64,000 nucleotides of DNA from Pontiella agarivorans (GTDB taxonomy: Bacteria; Verrucomicrobiota; Kiritimatiellia; Kiritimatiellales; Pontiellaceae). Of the stretch, positions 17,807 through 27,167 are shown piece by piece. The position numbers and the translations under genes are program-made. How positions within the stretch are numbered: the stretch's first letter is position 1; each line of letters starts with the position of its first letter. Location of the stretch: contig NZ_JARVCO010000012.1 in NCBI RefSeq assembly GCF_034531395.1, positions 496,001 to 560,000 of the forward strand, given 5' to 3'. The notes under the pieces were generated by a model, which was not told the origin of the DNA, ran no database searches, and saw only the letters and a program-made list of their open reading frames with translations.

Positions 17807-17894
17807 AATGAAAAGTATAGGCACAGAAATCTGAAAAAGGCACGAAAACTAAACTGGTTTGTGGCGGCATTCTTCAGGTTTTTTTACGGGATAT

Positions 17895-19559
17895 TTAATT
17901 TCCAGTGTTTGGAAAGTCGTCGAGTTCGAGATTCGGAATGGCGAGGGCTTCCTGATAGTGGTTAACGAAGTGGTCGGTCTGATTGAGCGTGATGACTTCG
18001 GGACGGCGGATCATTTCAAGGCACTTCGGGCGGACCTTCCGGTCAAGCAGCGCCAGAGTTGCTCCGGCCAGTGATCCATTGCCGATGATGTCGTATTTTT
18101 CTTTTCCAATATCCGGAAGCAGTCCGATGCAGATCGCATTTTCCAGATTGATGTGTTTGGCAAAACCGCCGGCCAGAATGACGTGGTCGAGGTCGTGCAC
18201 CGTTTTGCCCAGTTCTCTCAAGAGGGATTTCAGCCCGCCGTAAATTGCGGCTTTGGCTTTCAGAATTTCGGCCACATCGCCTTCGGTCACGGTAATTGAT
18301 TCACCGGTGGCTGAGAGCTGCGGAGCCACCAGCATGCAGGCGTGCATGCCGGCGACCTGTTCATAACGATCCTGCTGTTTCAGCAGTTCCACGTTGAACC
18401 GTCCGACCCTATTGATGAGTCCGCAGCGAAAGCCTTCGGCTATAAAATCAATGATGGCCGAACCGCACAGTCCCATGGGATTCGGGTCTCCGATGACAGA
18501 GAGTTCAAAGTCCAGCTTTTCATCAAAACGGACCGTATCGATGGCGCGGCTGGCGGCGCGCGCACCGTGCAACAGGCCGGCTCCTTCGAAAGCAGGACCG
18601 GCCGCCGTGGCGCAGGCCGTCATTTTTCCATCCAGATAGGCCACCATTTCGCCGTTGGTTCCGATATCGATCAGCAGGGCCAGATCCCCTTTTTTCCAGA
18701 CCCTGGATGGGTTCCGGACGGTGCGATGTTCGAAGACATACAGATCCGATGTGATGTCACCGCCGACGTAGCCCGAAATGGCCGGAATATCTTCAATCGG
18801 GGCGTCGGGATGGATATTGATGCCCAGATCGCCGGCCGTGCTTTCAAAGTGGCGGCTGACGGGCTCAAAGGGAATGACGCCGATGCTTTCCGGCGAAATT
18901 CCGAAAAAAATGTGCATCATTACCGTATTTCCGGAAAGAACTGCGTGCCGGATCGCTGTTTTTTTAATACCGGTTTTGTCGCACAGCCGATGGATCAGGG
19001 GATTCAGCGTGTGTTCAATCACCAGGTTTTTCAGTTTTTCCAGCTCACCCTCTTCTGAACACAGCGAGATACGCGAGACCACATCGTCGGCCTTCAGAAT
19101 CTGCTGGTTGTAGAGCGATTCCCGGCAGTCGACCTCTCCCGACGAAAGGTCGATCAGGGCCGCCACCACCGTGGTTGTTCCGATGTCCACAGCGAGCCCG
19201 AATCCACTTGAAAAACGCGGGTTGAGTGAGTGGGGCGGGAGTTCCATTTCATCCGCAATACGAGCCCCCTCGAAAGAAAGTACCGAAGATTCGGGCAGGA
19301 AAATTTCGGCGTCGTTGCTGAGCACCCGGGTCATGCACGAAAGCACCTCCCGGCGCTGTTCCGGGGCCACGGTGAACGTCTCCTCGAAAACGCGGTAGAC
19401 TCCCGCTCCCAGCAGCACGTTGCAGCTTGCACAGGAGCCTCGGCCGCCGCATTTGGCTTCGATGTGCCAACCGGCTTTGCGGGCGAGATCCATGATCGAA
19501 GCATTCGCCTCGTTCTCCACGTCCACCGCTTGCCCATCAAAGTGAATGCAAATGGCCAT
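17895..19559 (-). CDS. Corrinoid reductive activator, ASKHA/2Fe-2S (RACo/RamA-like, DUF4445)
   Basis: Such proteins use ATP and low-potential electrons to return oxidised Co(II) corrinoid proteins to Co(I). Residues 1-85 are a ferredoxin domain with CGGRGSCASC (CX5CX2C) and a fourth cysteine in VLSCMTRV. The rest is the ASKHA ATPase core with the phosphate loops LAVDIGTTTVVAALID near 120 and LLIDIGTNGEMV near 300, GPAFEGAGL and the adenosine block VILAGGFAKHINLENA. At 554 residues it is slightly shorter than the usual ~600. The ATG at 19559 has GGGGA five bases upstream. It directly follows the corrinoid protein gene, its expected partner. Confidence 0.9.
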   Translation of the reverse strand: MAICIHFDGQAVDVENEANASIMDLARKAGWHIEAKCGGRGSCASCNVLLGAGVYRVFEETFTVAPEQRREVLSCMTRVLSNDAEIFLPESSVLSFEGARIADEMELPPHSLNPRFSSGFGLAVDIGTTTVVAALIDLSSGEVDCRESLYNQQILKADDVVSRISLCSEEGELEKLKNLVIEHTLNPLIHRLCDKTGIKKTAIRHAVLSGNTVMMHIFFGISPESIGVIPFEPVSRHFESTAGDLGINIHPDAPIEDIPAISGYVGGDITSDLYVFEHRTVRNPSRVWKKGDLALLIDIGTNGEMVAYLDGKMTACATAAGPAFEGAGLLHGARAASRAIDTVRFDEKLDFELSVIGDPNPMGLCGSAIIDFIAEGFRCGLINRVGRFNVELLKQQDRYEQVAGMHACMLVAPQLSATGESITVTEGDVAEILKAKAAIYGGLKSLLRELGKTVHDLDHVILAGGFAKHINLENAICIGLLPDIGKEKYDIIGNGSLAGATLALLDRKVRPKCLEMIRRPEVITLNQTDHFVNHYQEALAIPNLELDDFPNTGN

Positions 19560-19656
19560 CGCTTCCCCTGTCGGAAAGTAAAAAGGTCGAAGATCAAACC
19601 GCCGCTTTTCAGCGAATCAAGATCTTCGACCTTTCAAACATTCGGTTTCCGGTCGT

Positions 19657-20283
19657 TTAAGCGGCAACGCCGAGAGCTTCCTTGGCGGCCAGCACGCAGG
19701 TGTTGGCATCGTCGGAATAGCCGTCGGCTCCGATTTCGTTGGCATAATCCTGCGTCACCGGCGCACCGCCGATCAGGATTTTTGCGCCGCTTCCGGAAAG
19801 TCCCGCAACCACTTCCTTCATGTACGGCATGGTGGTGGTGAGCAAGGCGCTGAGCAGTACGAGCTGAGCCCCGCTGTCGACAGCTTCTCTGTATTTTTCG
19901 ACATCGCAGTCCACGCCGAGGTCCATGACTTCGAAACCGGCCCCCTTAAGCATCATAGCGCAGAGGTTTTTGCCGATGTCATGGAGGTCGCCTTTAACGG
20001 TTCCAATCGCGACTTTTCCGATCGGCTCATGGCCGGCGGCTTCGAGCAGCGGTTCGAGCAGATCAAGTCCGGCCTGCATGGCGCGGGCGGCAATGAGCAT
20101 TTCCGGCACATAGGCTTCATTGCGCGAAAAGCGGTCTCCGATTTCCGCCATGGCCGGAACCATGGATTCCATCAGGATTTCCTCCACATCGGCTTTCTTA
20201 TCAATTTCAGTTTGAACGAGAGCGGCAACATCTTTGCGCTTTCCCTTCAGTACAGCTTCATAGAGTTCTTCGTTTCTAGCCAT
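19657..20283 (-). CDS. Cobalamin-binding corrinoid protein (MtaC/MtbC type)
   Basis: This is the methyl carrier between methyltransferases. The 208-residue length is standard: an N-terminal four-helix cap (residues 1-85, with EIGDRFSRNEAYVPEML) and a B12-binding Rossmann domain with the cobalt-ligating histidine in GDLHDIGKN near 110, then LLSALLTTTM and KILIGGAPV. The start at 20283 has GGAAGGAAG directly upstream. It leads a transcription unit that runs on to the activator, DUF1638, methyltransferase and GTPase genes, behind a terminator that separates it from the formate-THF ligase gene. Confidence 0.93.
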   Translation of the reverse strand: MARNEELYEAVLKGKRKDVAALVQTEIDKKADVEEILMESMVPAMAEIGDRFSRNEAYVPEMLIAARAMQAGLDLLEPLLEAAGHEPIGKVAIGTVKGDLHDIGKNLCAMMLKGAGFEVMDLGVDCDVEKYREAVDSGAQLVLLSALLTTTMPYMKEVVAGLSGSGAKILIGGAPVTQDYANEIGADGYSDDANTCVLAAKEALGVAA

Positions 20284-20392
20284 GGCTTCCTTCCCCCAAG
20301 TTCATTGTTTGCACCTTTTCGATCTTCATGTTTTACGCTTTGCCGACTGGCGGGAATAGAAGATTTATCGGAGAAAATCGTATAATCTTGCT

Positions 20393-20427
20393 GAAAAACC
20401 CCGTTTCCAAGGTTTGGAAAGGGGGTT
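20393..20427 (-). terminator. Intrinsic terminator after formate-THF ligase
   Basis: On the minus strand a 14-base arm AACCCCCTTTCCAA and its partner TTGGAAACGGGGTT pair with one mismatch around an ACC loop and are followed by a T-run. Smaller hairpins at 20441-20455 (CCCTGT/ACAGGG) and 20462-20483 lie between this and the upstream stop codon. The stem includes one of the dispersed TTCCAANNNTTGGAA palindromes. Confidence 0.65.
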
Positions 20428-20483
20428 GGTGTAAATCATTCCCTGTAAAACAGGGCATTTGGGGTTTTCCTCTATCTGGAAAA

Positions 20484-22247
20484 CTAAAACAATCCTGTCA
20501 CTTTGCCGGTATCGGTATCGACGTCGATTTTCCGGAATCCCGGATTGCTTCCAGTACCGGGCATCAGTTTGATATCGCCGGCCACCGGAACAATGAAACC
20601 GGCTCCTTTATAAATCAGCACATCGCGGATGGGCAGCCGCCAGCCCTTCGGTGCTCCCTTGAAGTCGGGATCGTGTGACAGACTCAGATGGGTTTTCACC
20701 ATGCAGATCGCCATCTCCACCGTTTTCGGATCATTTTGCATGGCCTCGATTTTTTTCGTAGCGGTTTCGGACCAGTCGACCCCGTCCGCACCGTAGAGTT
20801 CGGTGGCGATTTTGTGCACGCGCTCCATCAGCGGCATATCCAGATCGTACAGAAACTCAAACCGGTTTTCCTCTTCGCAGGCTTCGACCACGGCTTGGGC
20901 CAGTTCAACTGCGCCGTCGCCGCCGAGTTCCCAATGTTTGGAAACGGCACAGCGCGCGCCGGCTTCTTCGGCAATGCGCCGCACCAGATTATGCTCCGCT
21001 TCGGTGTCCGTATAAAATCCGTTGATGCAGACCACGGGACTGGCACCGCTCTTTTTAACGATGTTGATATGGGCCTTGAGGTTTTCACAACCCTTTTCGA
21101 GCAACGCAAGCTCCTCATGCGTGTAGGCGGGATCAAGCGGTTTTCCCGGTTTTACCTGCGGTCCGCCGCCGTGCATCTTCAGAGCACGCACGGTGGCCAC
21201 AATCACCACGGCATCGGGTTTCAAACCGGAGCAGCGACACTTCAGGTTCCAGAATTTTTCGAACCCGATGTCGGCCGCAAATCCGCTTTCAGTCACGAGA
21301 TAATCGCCCATGCGTGTTCCCAGCATGTCGGCAATCACGGAATTCTGTCCGATGGCAATATTGGCAAACGGTCCGGCGTGCACCAGCACCGGATTGCCCT
21401 CGATGGTTTGGATCAGGGTGGGGTTGATGGCCTCCAGCATGATGGCGCACATGGCGCCGTCGACTTCCAGATCGGCGGTCGTGATTTCTGCTCCTGATGT
21501 GCTGTAAGCCACCACCATTCCGGCAATGCGTTCGCGCATATCCTTCAAACTGTTGGAAACCGCCAGAATGGCCATCAGCTCACTGGAAACCGAAATGGCA
21601 AATCCGGACTCCATTTCCAGTCCGTCCATTTTTCCGCCTTTACCGATGGTAATGTTGCGCAGCGACTGCGCACAGAAATCCATTACCCACTTGATCTGCA
21701 CACGGTCGGGATCGATGTTGAGCCGTTCAATGCCGATCTGGGCGAGGCGCTCATCGTCGTAGTTATGTTCATGCTGCATGCGGGCGGTGAGCGCCACCAT
21801 GCAGAGATTGTGGGCGTTGGTGATGGCGTCGATATCGCCGGTAAGCCCGAGCGTGAACGGGGCGAGCGGAATACACTGCGCCAGTCCGCCGCCGGCCGCC
21901 GAGCCTTTAATGTTGAAGGTGGGGCCGCCGCTGGGCTGCCGTATGGCGCCGACGGGTTTTTTGCCGATTTTTCCAAGGCCTTCCACCAGTCCCATCGTGG
22001 TGGTGGTTTTGCCTTCGCCCAGCGGAGTGGGGGTGATGGCGGTGACGTCGACATATTTTCCGGGTTTGGAATTTTTGACGCGGCTCCAGGCTTTATTGTA
22101 ATCGATTTTGGCGACGTTGCGTCCCATCGGAATCAGTTCGCCGTCCTGCAGTCCGAGTTTTTCACCGATTTCCCGGATTGACTTCATCTGGGTTTCAGCC
22201 GCTTCGGCAATCTGCCAGTCCGCCATCTTTGTTGGATCAAGTTTCAT
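20484..22247 (-). CDS. fhs: Formate-tetrahydrofolate ligase
   Basis: Joins formate to THF with ATP, giving 10-formyl-THF; reversible, and the entry or exit of the methyl branch of C1 metabolism. The 587-residue protein starts with [18 protein letters not shown] and has the ATP loop [14 protein letters not shown] near residue 65, [13 protein letters not shown] and the C-terminal [10 protein letters not shown] and PGTGSNPG. The ATG at 22247 has AGGAGA seven bases upstream; the open frame continues to 22334 but would run into the end of the channel gene. It follows the formate channel gene by 37 bases, in the order folD, channel, fhs, and ends at a clear terminator. Confidence 0.97.
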   Translation of the reverse strand: MKLDPTKMADWQIAEAAETQMKSIREIGEKLGLQDGELIPMGRNVAKIDYNKAWSRVKNSKPGKYVDVTAITPTPLGEGKTTTTMGLVEGLGKIGKKPVGAIRQPSGGPTFNIKGSAAGGGLAQCIPLAPFTLGLTGDIDAITNAHNLCMVALTARMQHEHNYDDERLAQIGIERLNIDPDRVQIKWVMDFCAQSLRNITIGKGGKMDGLEMESGFAISVSSELMAILAVSNSLKDMRERIAGMVVAYSTSGAEITTADLEVDGAMCAIMLEAINPTLIQTIEGNPVLVHAGPFANIAIGQNSVIADMLGTRMGDYLVTESGFAADIGFEKFWNLKCRCSGLKPDAVVIVATVRALKMHGGGPQVKPGKPLDPAYTHEELALLEKGCENLKAHINIVKKSGASPVVCINGFYTDTEAEHNLVRRIAEEAGARCAVSKHWELGGDGAVELAQAVVEACEEENRFEFLYDLDMPLMERVHKIATELYGADGVDWSETATKKIEAMQNDPKTVEMAICMVKTHLSLSHDPDFKGAPKGWRLPIRDVLIYKGAGFIVPVAGDIKLMPGTGSNPGFRKIDVDTDTGKVTGLF

Positions 22248-22284
22248 AACAATTTCTCCTGTCGGTTTTCCAGGGATTGGAAAA

Positions 22285-23121
22285 TCAGTTCTCCTGTTTG
22301 CGCAGATAAAGAATCCAGTAGATGGTACCCACAAAAAGGGCGCCGCCGACCATATTGCCCACCGTTACCGGCAGCAGGTTGTTCAGCAGGAAGCCTTGAA
22401 GGGTGAGATTGGAAAGATCAGCCCCGTGCAGCTGGGAAACAATGTCCGGGTTGGATTTCAGGATCAGCCCGGCGGGAATCAGATACATGTTGGCAATACT
22501 GTGCTCAAAGCCCATCGCGACAAAAGCGGTGATCGGAAAAATGATCGAAAGGATTTTGTCGGTGACCGAACGCGAGCTGTAGCAGAGCCAGATGGCCAGG
22601 CAGACCAGAATATTGCAGAGCATGCCGCTGACAAAGGCGGCGGTGAAAGTATGGCTGACTTTATAATTTGCAATGGATACCGCTTTGGCACCGATCACCC
22701 CGCCGTGATCGGTCCACTGTCCGCTGAGGTGAAAAAGCAGGAGCATGGCGAGCGAGCCGACCAGATTACCGAGGAACACAAATACCCAGCCTTTGAGCAT
22801 CCGGGAAATCTTCACCTTTTTGGACAGGCAGCCCATCACCACCAGCGTATCGCCCGTAAACAGATCGGCCCCGGCCACGATCACCAGGATCAGCCCCAGC
22901 GAAAAAGCCAGTCCGCCGATCAGTTTGGTCATTCCGAATCCCATCGTGGAACCGGTGATGGCCAAGGTGTAAAATGCGCCGCCGAGAGCAATGAAAGAAC
23001 CGGCCTGTACGGCCAGAAAAAAAGCGCTGATGATATCGCGGTTGGCTTTACGCAGGGCCGAAGCCTCCGCCCGTTTGGCCATGGCCGCAGGAATGTATGC
23101 GTCGTATCGATCGTCGTTCAT
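22285..23121 (-). CDS. Formate/nitrite transporter (FocA/FNT) family channel
   Basis: A 278-residue inner-membrane protein with six hydrophobic segments and the family features ADLFTGDT near residue 85, LGNLVGSL and [10 protein letters not shown] near 205, the pore histidine being in the last block. Members pass formate, nitrite or hydrosulfide. Placement between formate-THF ligase and FolD argues for formate uptake or release. The ATG at 23121 (MNDDRYDAY) is preferred over one seven codons upstream because AAGGGG lies ten bases before it. Confidence 0.92.
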   Translation of the reverse strand: MNDDRYDAYIPAAMAKRAEASALRKANRDIISAFFLAVQAGSFIALGGAFYTLAITGSTMGFGMTKLIGGLAFSLGLILVIVAGADLFTGDTLVVMGCLSKKVKISRMLKGWVFVFLGNLVGSLAMLLLFHLSGQWTDHGGVIGAKAVSIANYKVSHTFTAAFVSGMLCNILVCLAIWLCYSSRSVTDKILSIIFPITAFVAMGFEHSIANMYLIPAGLILKSNPDIVSQLHGADLSNLTLQGFLLNNLLPVTVGNMVGGALFVGTIYWILYLRKQEN

Positions 23122-23148
23122 AAAAATTAAACCCCTTAACATGCTGAA

Positions 23149-23367
23149 TTAAGCCCGCAGACTGTCACAGAATTCAGCGATCAGTTCAACCGCATCGTTG
23201 GTTTTCTCCGGGGCACCGTCCATAGCCGTCCAGACGTAAGGCTGCACCGCAGGTTTCAGATCGCTTTTTTCAGGGCCGCCGAGAGGGGGCGCAGTGCGGC
23301 TTTTTCTGTGTTTCAATCGGGTGTTGCTCGGGTCAGCCTTCCAGCGGAGCCCGCTGAAAATGAGCAT
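23149..23367 (-). CDS. Doubtful small ORF between channel and folD
   Basis: A 72-codon frame whose start overlaps the end of folD by 35 bases, filling most of the 211-base gap before the channel gene. The predicted product is mostly polar, ends in ELIAEFCDSLRA and matches nothing I recognise. No ribosome site was found. It may be a remnant or chance frame; the gap otherwise shows no clear signal. Confidence 0.2.
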   Translation of the reverse strand: MLIFSGLRWKADPSNTRLKHRKSRTAPPLGGPEKSDLKPAVQPYVWTAMDGAPEKTNDAVELIAEFCDSLRA

Positions 23368-24235
23368 GATAATGCTGTTGCTGACGCAGGGCGGCCGTCA
23401 CGGTGTTTTTCATCAGAATCGAGAGCGTTACCGGGCCGACGCCTCCGGGCACCGGGGTGATCCAGCCCGCGGTTTCCTGGCAGGAGGCGTAGTCGCAGTC
23501 GCCAACCACTTTGGTTTTTCCATTTTCGTCTTCAATGACGTTAATGCCGATATCAATGACCACCGCGCCGGGTTTGATCATATCACCGGTCAGCAGACCG
23601 GCCTTGCCGACGGCCACAAAAACAACATCCGCACGGCGGGAGTGAACCGCAACTTCGCGCGTCATATGGTGGCAGACCGTTACGGTCGCGCCTTCGGCCA
23701 TCAGCAGAAAGGCAATCGGTTTGCCGACAATTTCGGAGTGGCCGATCACGCAGGCTTCGAGGCCTTCAAGCTTCATGCCGGTGCTTTTCAGGATCTCGAC
23801 CGAGGCCTTGGCGGTACACGGGGCCAGCTCCAGTTCGCCGTAAACAATGTTGCCGATCGATTTCGGGTGCATGCCCTCGACGTCTTTCAGCGGATGAATC
23901 GTTTCCTGCAGTGCTTTAATGGGCAGGTGTTCGGGGACCGGACGCTGGAGAATAATGCCGGTGACCGTCGGGTCAACATTGAGGTTGGTGATGGCGGCGG
24001 TCAGCTCCTCTACGGAAATGTTTCCGGGATAGTGACGCTCGTCGAATTCGATGCCCACTTTATCGGCATTGCGTTTTTGGTTGCGCACATAAAGATCCAC
24101 GGCGTTATCGTCGCCCACTTTAATGGAGACGAGTTTCGGGTTCCAGTTCTGCTTTTTAAGGGCAGCCACGTCCAGGGCAATCTGTTCCAGCAGTTTATCC
24201 GCGACTTCGCGGCCGGCAATATCGTTGTGATTCAT
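23333..24235 (-). CDS. folD: Methylenetetrahydrofolate dehydrogenase/cyclohydrolase family (FolD), altered active site
   Basis: FolD interconverts methylene-, methenyl- and 10-formyl-THF. The 300-residue protein has the conserved Y49 in DLYVRNQKR, Q97 in GIILQRPVP, KDVEGMHP, the NAD(P) loop VIGHSEIVGKP and the C-terminal TPVPGGVGPVT. Two active-site positions differ from the usual enzyme: the catalytic lysine (E. coli K54) is Q53, and the second aspartate of KDVDG (E. coli D121) is E120. The codon for Q53 was read directly (CAA). The ATG at 24235 has GGAGG six bases upstream; upstream codons to 24307 are not needed. It is the first gene of the folD-channel-fhs row and diverges from the PocR-AraC gene. 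Confidence 0.9.
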   Translation of the reverse strand: MNHNDIAGREVADKLLEQIALDVAALKKQNWNPKLVSIKVGDDNAVDLYVRNQKRNADKVGIEFDERHYPGNISVEELTAAITNLNVDPTVTGIILQRPVPEHLPIKALQETIHPLKDVEGMHPKSIGNIVYGELELAPCTAKASVEILKSTGMKLEGLEACVIGHSEIVGKPIAFLLMAEGATVTVCHHMTREVAVHSRRADVVFVAVGKAGLLTGDMIKPGAVVIDIGINVIEDENGKTKVVGDCDYASCQETAGWITPVPGGVGPVTLSILMKNTVTAALRQQQHYHAHFQRAPLEG

Positions 24236-24317
24236 CAGGTTCCTCCGTTGCCTTTTAAATAGGTTACCCCGCAGCGGTCTTCGAGATAAAAAAATGGATT
24301 TGTTCAATACTAAACTG

Positions 24318-24348
24318 TTGCGTTCTTGCCACCACGCACGACTATAAT
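24318..24348 (+). promoter_or_regulatory. Candidate promoter of the PocR-AraC regulator
   Basis: A perfect TATAAT at 24343-24348 stands about 43 bases before the ATG, with TTGCGT at 24318-24323, a long spacing of 19. The whole 155-base divergent gap (24236-24390) is where operators for both folD and the regulator would be expected. Confidence 0.4.
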
Positions 24349-24390
24349 CTGTTTTTCTGAAGTTTGGAACGGGATTTGAGTGGTGACGAT

Positions 24391-25602
24391 ATGTCGATCT
24401 TGTCGAATAGAATGTTTAATTCGGTAGCAAAGGATTATCTGCAGCAGTGTGGTCTGCAACTGTGCCTGTCCGACTGCGAAGGCCGGATTGTGATGCCGGA
24501 AAATATGAGCCCGGTGGAAAATCTTCCGGCCATGTGCCATCTGCGTTTTCATAACCTGAACGAGGCGGTGCGCTGGGGCGAATCCCATATCTTTTTTGTT
24601 GCGCCGGGCATCATGAGCTGGCTGGTTCCGCTGGTCGACGGAGTCGAGGTGAAAGGCGGGTTGTGCGGCGGCTGTATTCTGCTGGAGGATGATCCGCAGA
24701 GTATTCATACCGCGGTCAATTATTTTGTAGGCGAGGGCGGTCGGCGCAAAGATGCCGAAGCCTTTGTCCGGGGACTGCATGTTTTTGAGCAGGAGCGGGT
24801 TCGTCCGGTGGTGGATGCGCTGTATGAATCGTTTTATCAGTACAGCGGATGGAAGCCGCTGAAGCTCATGCGTAATCGCGACCGAATGCTGCAGCAGCGG
24901 CAGATTGCCGAAGAGATCCATCAGCGCAAGGTGGAGCAGAACCGGGCCTACCCCTACGATGACGAACGTATTCTGCTCTCACTCATTCGCGTGGGCGATC
25001 GTGCCGGCGCCCGAAAAATGTTCAATAAAATGCTCGCGGCAATGTTTCTGTATTCCCCTAAACCGGTGGTGGTCCGTGCCCGCGCCATTGAAATGATGGG
25101 ATATCTGGTGCGCACTGCCGTGGAGGACAGCCCGCTTTCCGAGCCGTTGCTCGAACGGCACATGAAATGGATTGAGCAGATTGTGGAGACGCACGATTTT
25201 GACGATCTGTGCAACGTGCTGCGTGAGGCACTTGATGATTTCATGAACAGCATTTTTCTGCAGGGGGTGAGCCCCGTCAGTCCGGCCGTGGGCAAAGCGC
25301 TGGATTATATCACTGCGAACTATACCGAGCCGATCGCGCTCGAAGATATTGCCGCCGCCGCCGGACTCAGCACCTTCCGGATTGCACATCTGCTGAAAGA
25401 AGCCACCGGAAAAACCGCACTGCAGAATATTCATTATCTGCGCGTACAGGAGGCACGGCGTCTGCTGGAGGAGACGGATCTGAGCTGCACCGATATCGCC
25501 TATGAAACCGGCTTCGGTGATCAGTCCTATTTCATTAAGCAGTTTAAAAAGTGGATGGGTATCACGCCGGCGAAATACCGGAAATCCGGCCGCGTTCGGT
25601 GA
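24391..25602 (+). CDS. AraC-family regulator with PocR sensory domain
   Basis: Residues 1-150 resemble a PocR ligand-binding domain: CLSDCEGRIV, a CHLRFHNLNEAVRWGE stretch and PLVDGVEVKGGLCGGCIL, a PAS-like fold linked with small hydrocarbon or corrinoid-pathway signals in anaerobes. A helical middle (160-300) follows and the last ~100 residues are two AraC helix-turn-helix units, IALEDIAAAAGLSTFRIAHL and CTDIAYETGFGDQSYFIKQF. The ATG at 24391 is chosen over a TTG nine codons upstream. It is divergent from the C1 genes and is their probable activator. The stop codon lies within a strong inverted repeat. Confidence 0.88.
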   Translation: MSILSNRMFNSVAKDYLQQCGLQLCLSDCEGRIVMPENMSPVENLPAMCHLRFHNLNEAVRWGESHIFFVAPGIMSWLVPLVDGVEVKGGLCGGCILLEDDPQSIHTAVNYFVGEGGRRKDAEAFVRGLHVFEQERVRPVVDALYESFYQYSGWKPLKLMRNRDRMLQQRQIAEEIHQRKVEQNRAYPYDDERILLSLIRVGDRAGARKMFNKMLAAMFLYSPKPVVVRARAIEMMGYLVRTAVEDSPLSEPLLERHMKWIEQIVETHDFDDLCNVLREALDDFMNSIFLQGVSPVSPAVGKALDYITANYTEPIALEDIAAAAGLSTFRIAHLLKEATGKTALQNIHYLRVQEARRLLEETDLSCTDIAYETGFGDQSYFIKQFKKWMGITPAKYRKSGRVR

Positions 25603-25631
25603 CTGCGGGTCAAGCGGAACACGGCCGGATT
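25583..25631. terminator. Long inverted repeat over the stop codon of the regulator
   Basis: AATCCGGCCGCGTTC and GAACACGGCCGGATT pair over 15 bases with one mismatch, enclosing the TGA at 25600-25602 and a ~19-base loop. No U-run follows, so termination is plausible but not proven. Confidence 0.45.
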
Positions 25632-25916
25632 ACCCGGTGGTTGGTAGTTCTCCTGTTTCCGTTTTGGGACAGGGCTTTCCATTATACAATGAACACAAGT
25701 TTATATCAGGTCATATGTTCGTTTCATTATGGATAAACAATCCGAATGCATCAGTATTATTGATTTATGAATTATATAATTTAGGTCATGTGAAGACGTG
25801 TTTTTTTAGTGTATTGAATTGTTCTTCTTTGAAGTTCTGTAGATGATGCATATTTTAGATATGTATCGTCGTCATATTGATTATGGCCACGAGTTTTTAA
25901 GTAAAAGGTTTTAGCA
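25632..25916. other. AT-rich leader before the defence operon
   Basis: No gene was found in these 285 bases. Base composition changes abruptly from GC-rich to AT-rich near 25675, which I take as the boundary of a transferred segment. TATACA near 25684 and TATAAT at 25775-25780 are possible -10 boxes, without a convincing -35. AAAAGG eight bases before 25917 is the ribosome site of the next gene. Confidence 0.5.
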
Positions 25917-27167
25917 ATGGGTGAAAAACAGATTAAAAGTAATGTTGATACCGGTATCACGATAAAGCGCAATGCGCGCTTAGAGTTTACCTTCACATTG
26001 GTATTGGTCGTAGCATTCATGCTCATGAGTATGTGGCTCGTGTTACAAGTTCGTGATGCGGATCGCGCAGAAGATCGAGAAAAACAGGCTGCTGCAGAGT
26101 ACAATGCTCTGTTGGAGAAAATTCCGAAGTATAAGAGTGAGGCGGAAGTTCTTGCCGAAAAAATCGGCTCATTAAAAGCGGAACTGGCCGGATTAGAAGA
26201 AAATTATGCAACAGTAAGCTCAAAGTATGAAAAAGCAAAAGAAGTCATTGCTGCAAGGAATCAGGCTTCTCAGGAATACACGGATCTCACCGCCAGAATA
26301 AGAGCTGGCGAAGCTACAATAAAAGAGCTCGAGACTCAGCGTGATGAATTACTGATTGCTGTGGGGAATGCTCGAGCCAAGAAATCCTCAGAACAAAAAG
26401 CGGTTTCTGATTTGCTCCAGAAAAAGCTAGAGCTAGGAACAGAAACCAGCGACCTCAATCTTCTAAAAGATAAAAAGGATTCGATCGAAAAGGAATTAGT
26501 ATCGCTCAAGTCGGAAAAATCATCTCTAAAAAATTCTTTAGCACAAATAACCCAAGATATCACATCCGAGCAGGAACGATTAACCAAACTTCGTGAGCAA
26601 GTTGCAGATGCACGGTCTGATCTGACGACCGCAGATTTGTCCTTGCGAGAAAAACAGGCAGATGTAGCAACATATCAGGCAGATGTGGATCGCCTTAAAA
26701 AACAAATTAGTTCCCTTAAGGTCGAGTTGAAGGGAATGGAACGGGAACGTTCAGCTTTACTTGAGTTACAGCAGAAAAACTCAATCCTAAAAGCAGATAA
26801 CTCAAGTCTGGAATCCGACGTATCAAAGCTAACCGCGGATAAATCAGTTCTCGAGGAGGATATTCGTGAATTGGAAGTTAAGAGTTCTTCAATATCATCG
26901 CAAATTAAACGGGTTGAGCAACGCGAAGCTGCTCTCGCCAGCAAAGAAGCCAGATTGGATGATTTAGATGTAGCGGTATCACAGAAAAAAGCTCAGTTGG
27001 CTGAATTGCAGACTGAAGTTGAGAAGGCGCGTACTGAATATTCAGAGCTGAGTGCCAAATATCGAACACTTTCAGAACGAGAATCAAGAGTTACTGAACG
27101 AGAGCGCCAAGTAGCGGCTCGTGAAGAATCTGTTCGTATCAAAGAATCCCAATCTGAGACTAAATAA
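25917..27167 (+). CDS. Membrane-anchored coiled-coil protein (first gene of CoCoNuT-like operon)
   Basis: 416 residues: a basic N-terminus, one membrane segment at about residues 24-43 (FTFTLVLVVAFMLMSMWLVL), then almost continuous coiled coil to the end, rich in E, K, S, L and Q with heptad spacing. No catalytic motif is visible. It starts at 25917 after AAAAGG and its stop shares a base with the start of the next gene. With the following four genes it matches the plan of coiled-coil McrBC-type systems, in which such proteins are thought to scaffold or sense. Base composition is clearly lower in G+C than the flanking genes. Confidence 0.75.
   Translation: MGEKQIKSNVDTGITIKRNARLEFTFTLVLVVAFMLMSMWLVLQVRDADRAEDREKQAAAEYNALLEKIPKYKSEAEVLAEKIGSLKAELAGLEENYATVSSKYEKAKEVIAARNQASQEYTDLTARIRAGEATIKELETQRDELLIAVGNARAKKSSEQKAVSDLLQKKLELGTETSDLNLLKDKKDSIEKELVSLKSEKSSLKNSLAQITQDITSEQERLTKLREQVADARSDLTTADLSLREKQADVATYQADVDRLKKQISSLKVELKGMERERSALLELQQKNSILKADNSSLESDVSKLTADKSVLEEDIRELEVKSSSISSQIKRVEQREAALASKEARLDDLDVAVSQKKAQLAELQTEVEKARTEYSELSAKYRTLSERESRVTERERQVAAREESVRIKESQSETK

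Noticed and set aside
20284-20483. Cobalamin riboswitch upstream of the corrinoid gene
   Set aside because: No B12 box was found; the stretch is explained by hairpins and a terminator.
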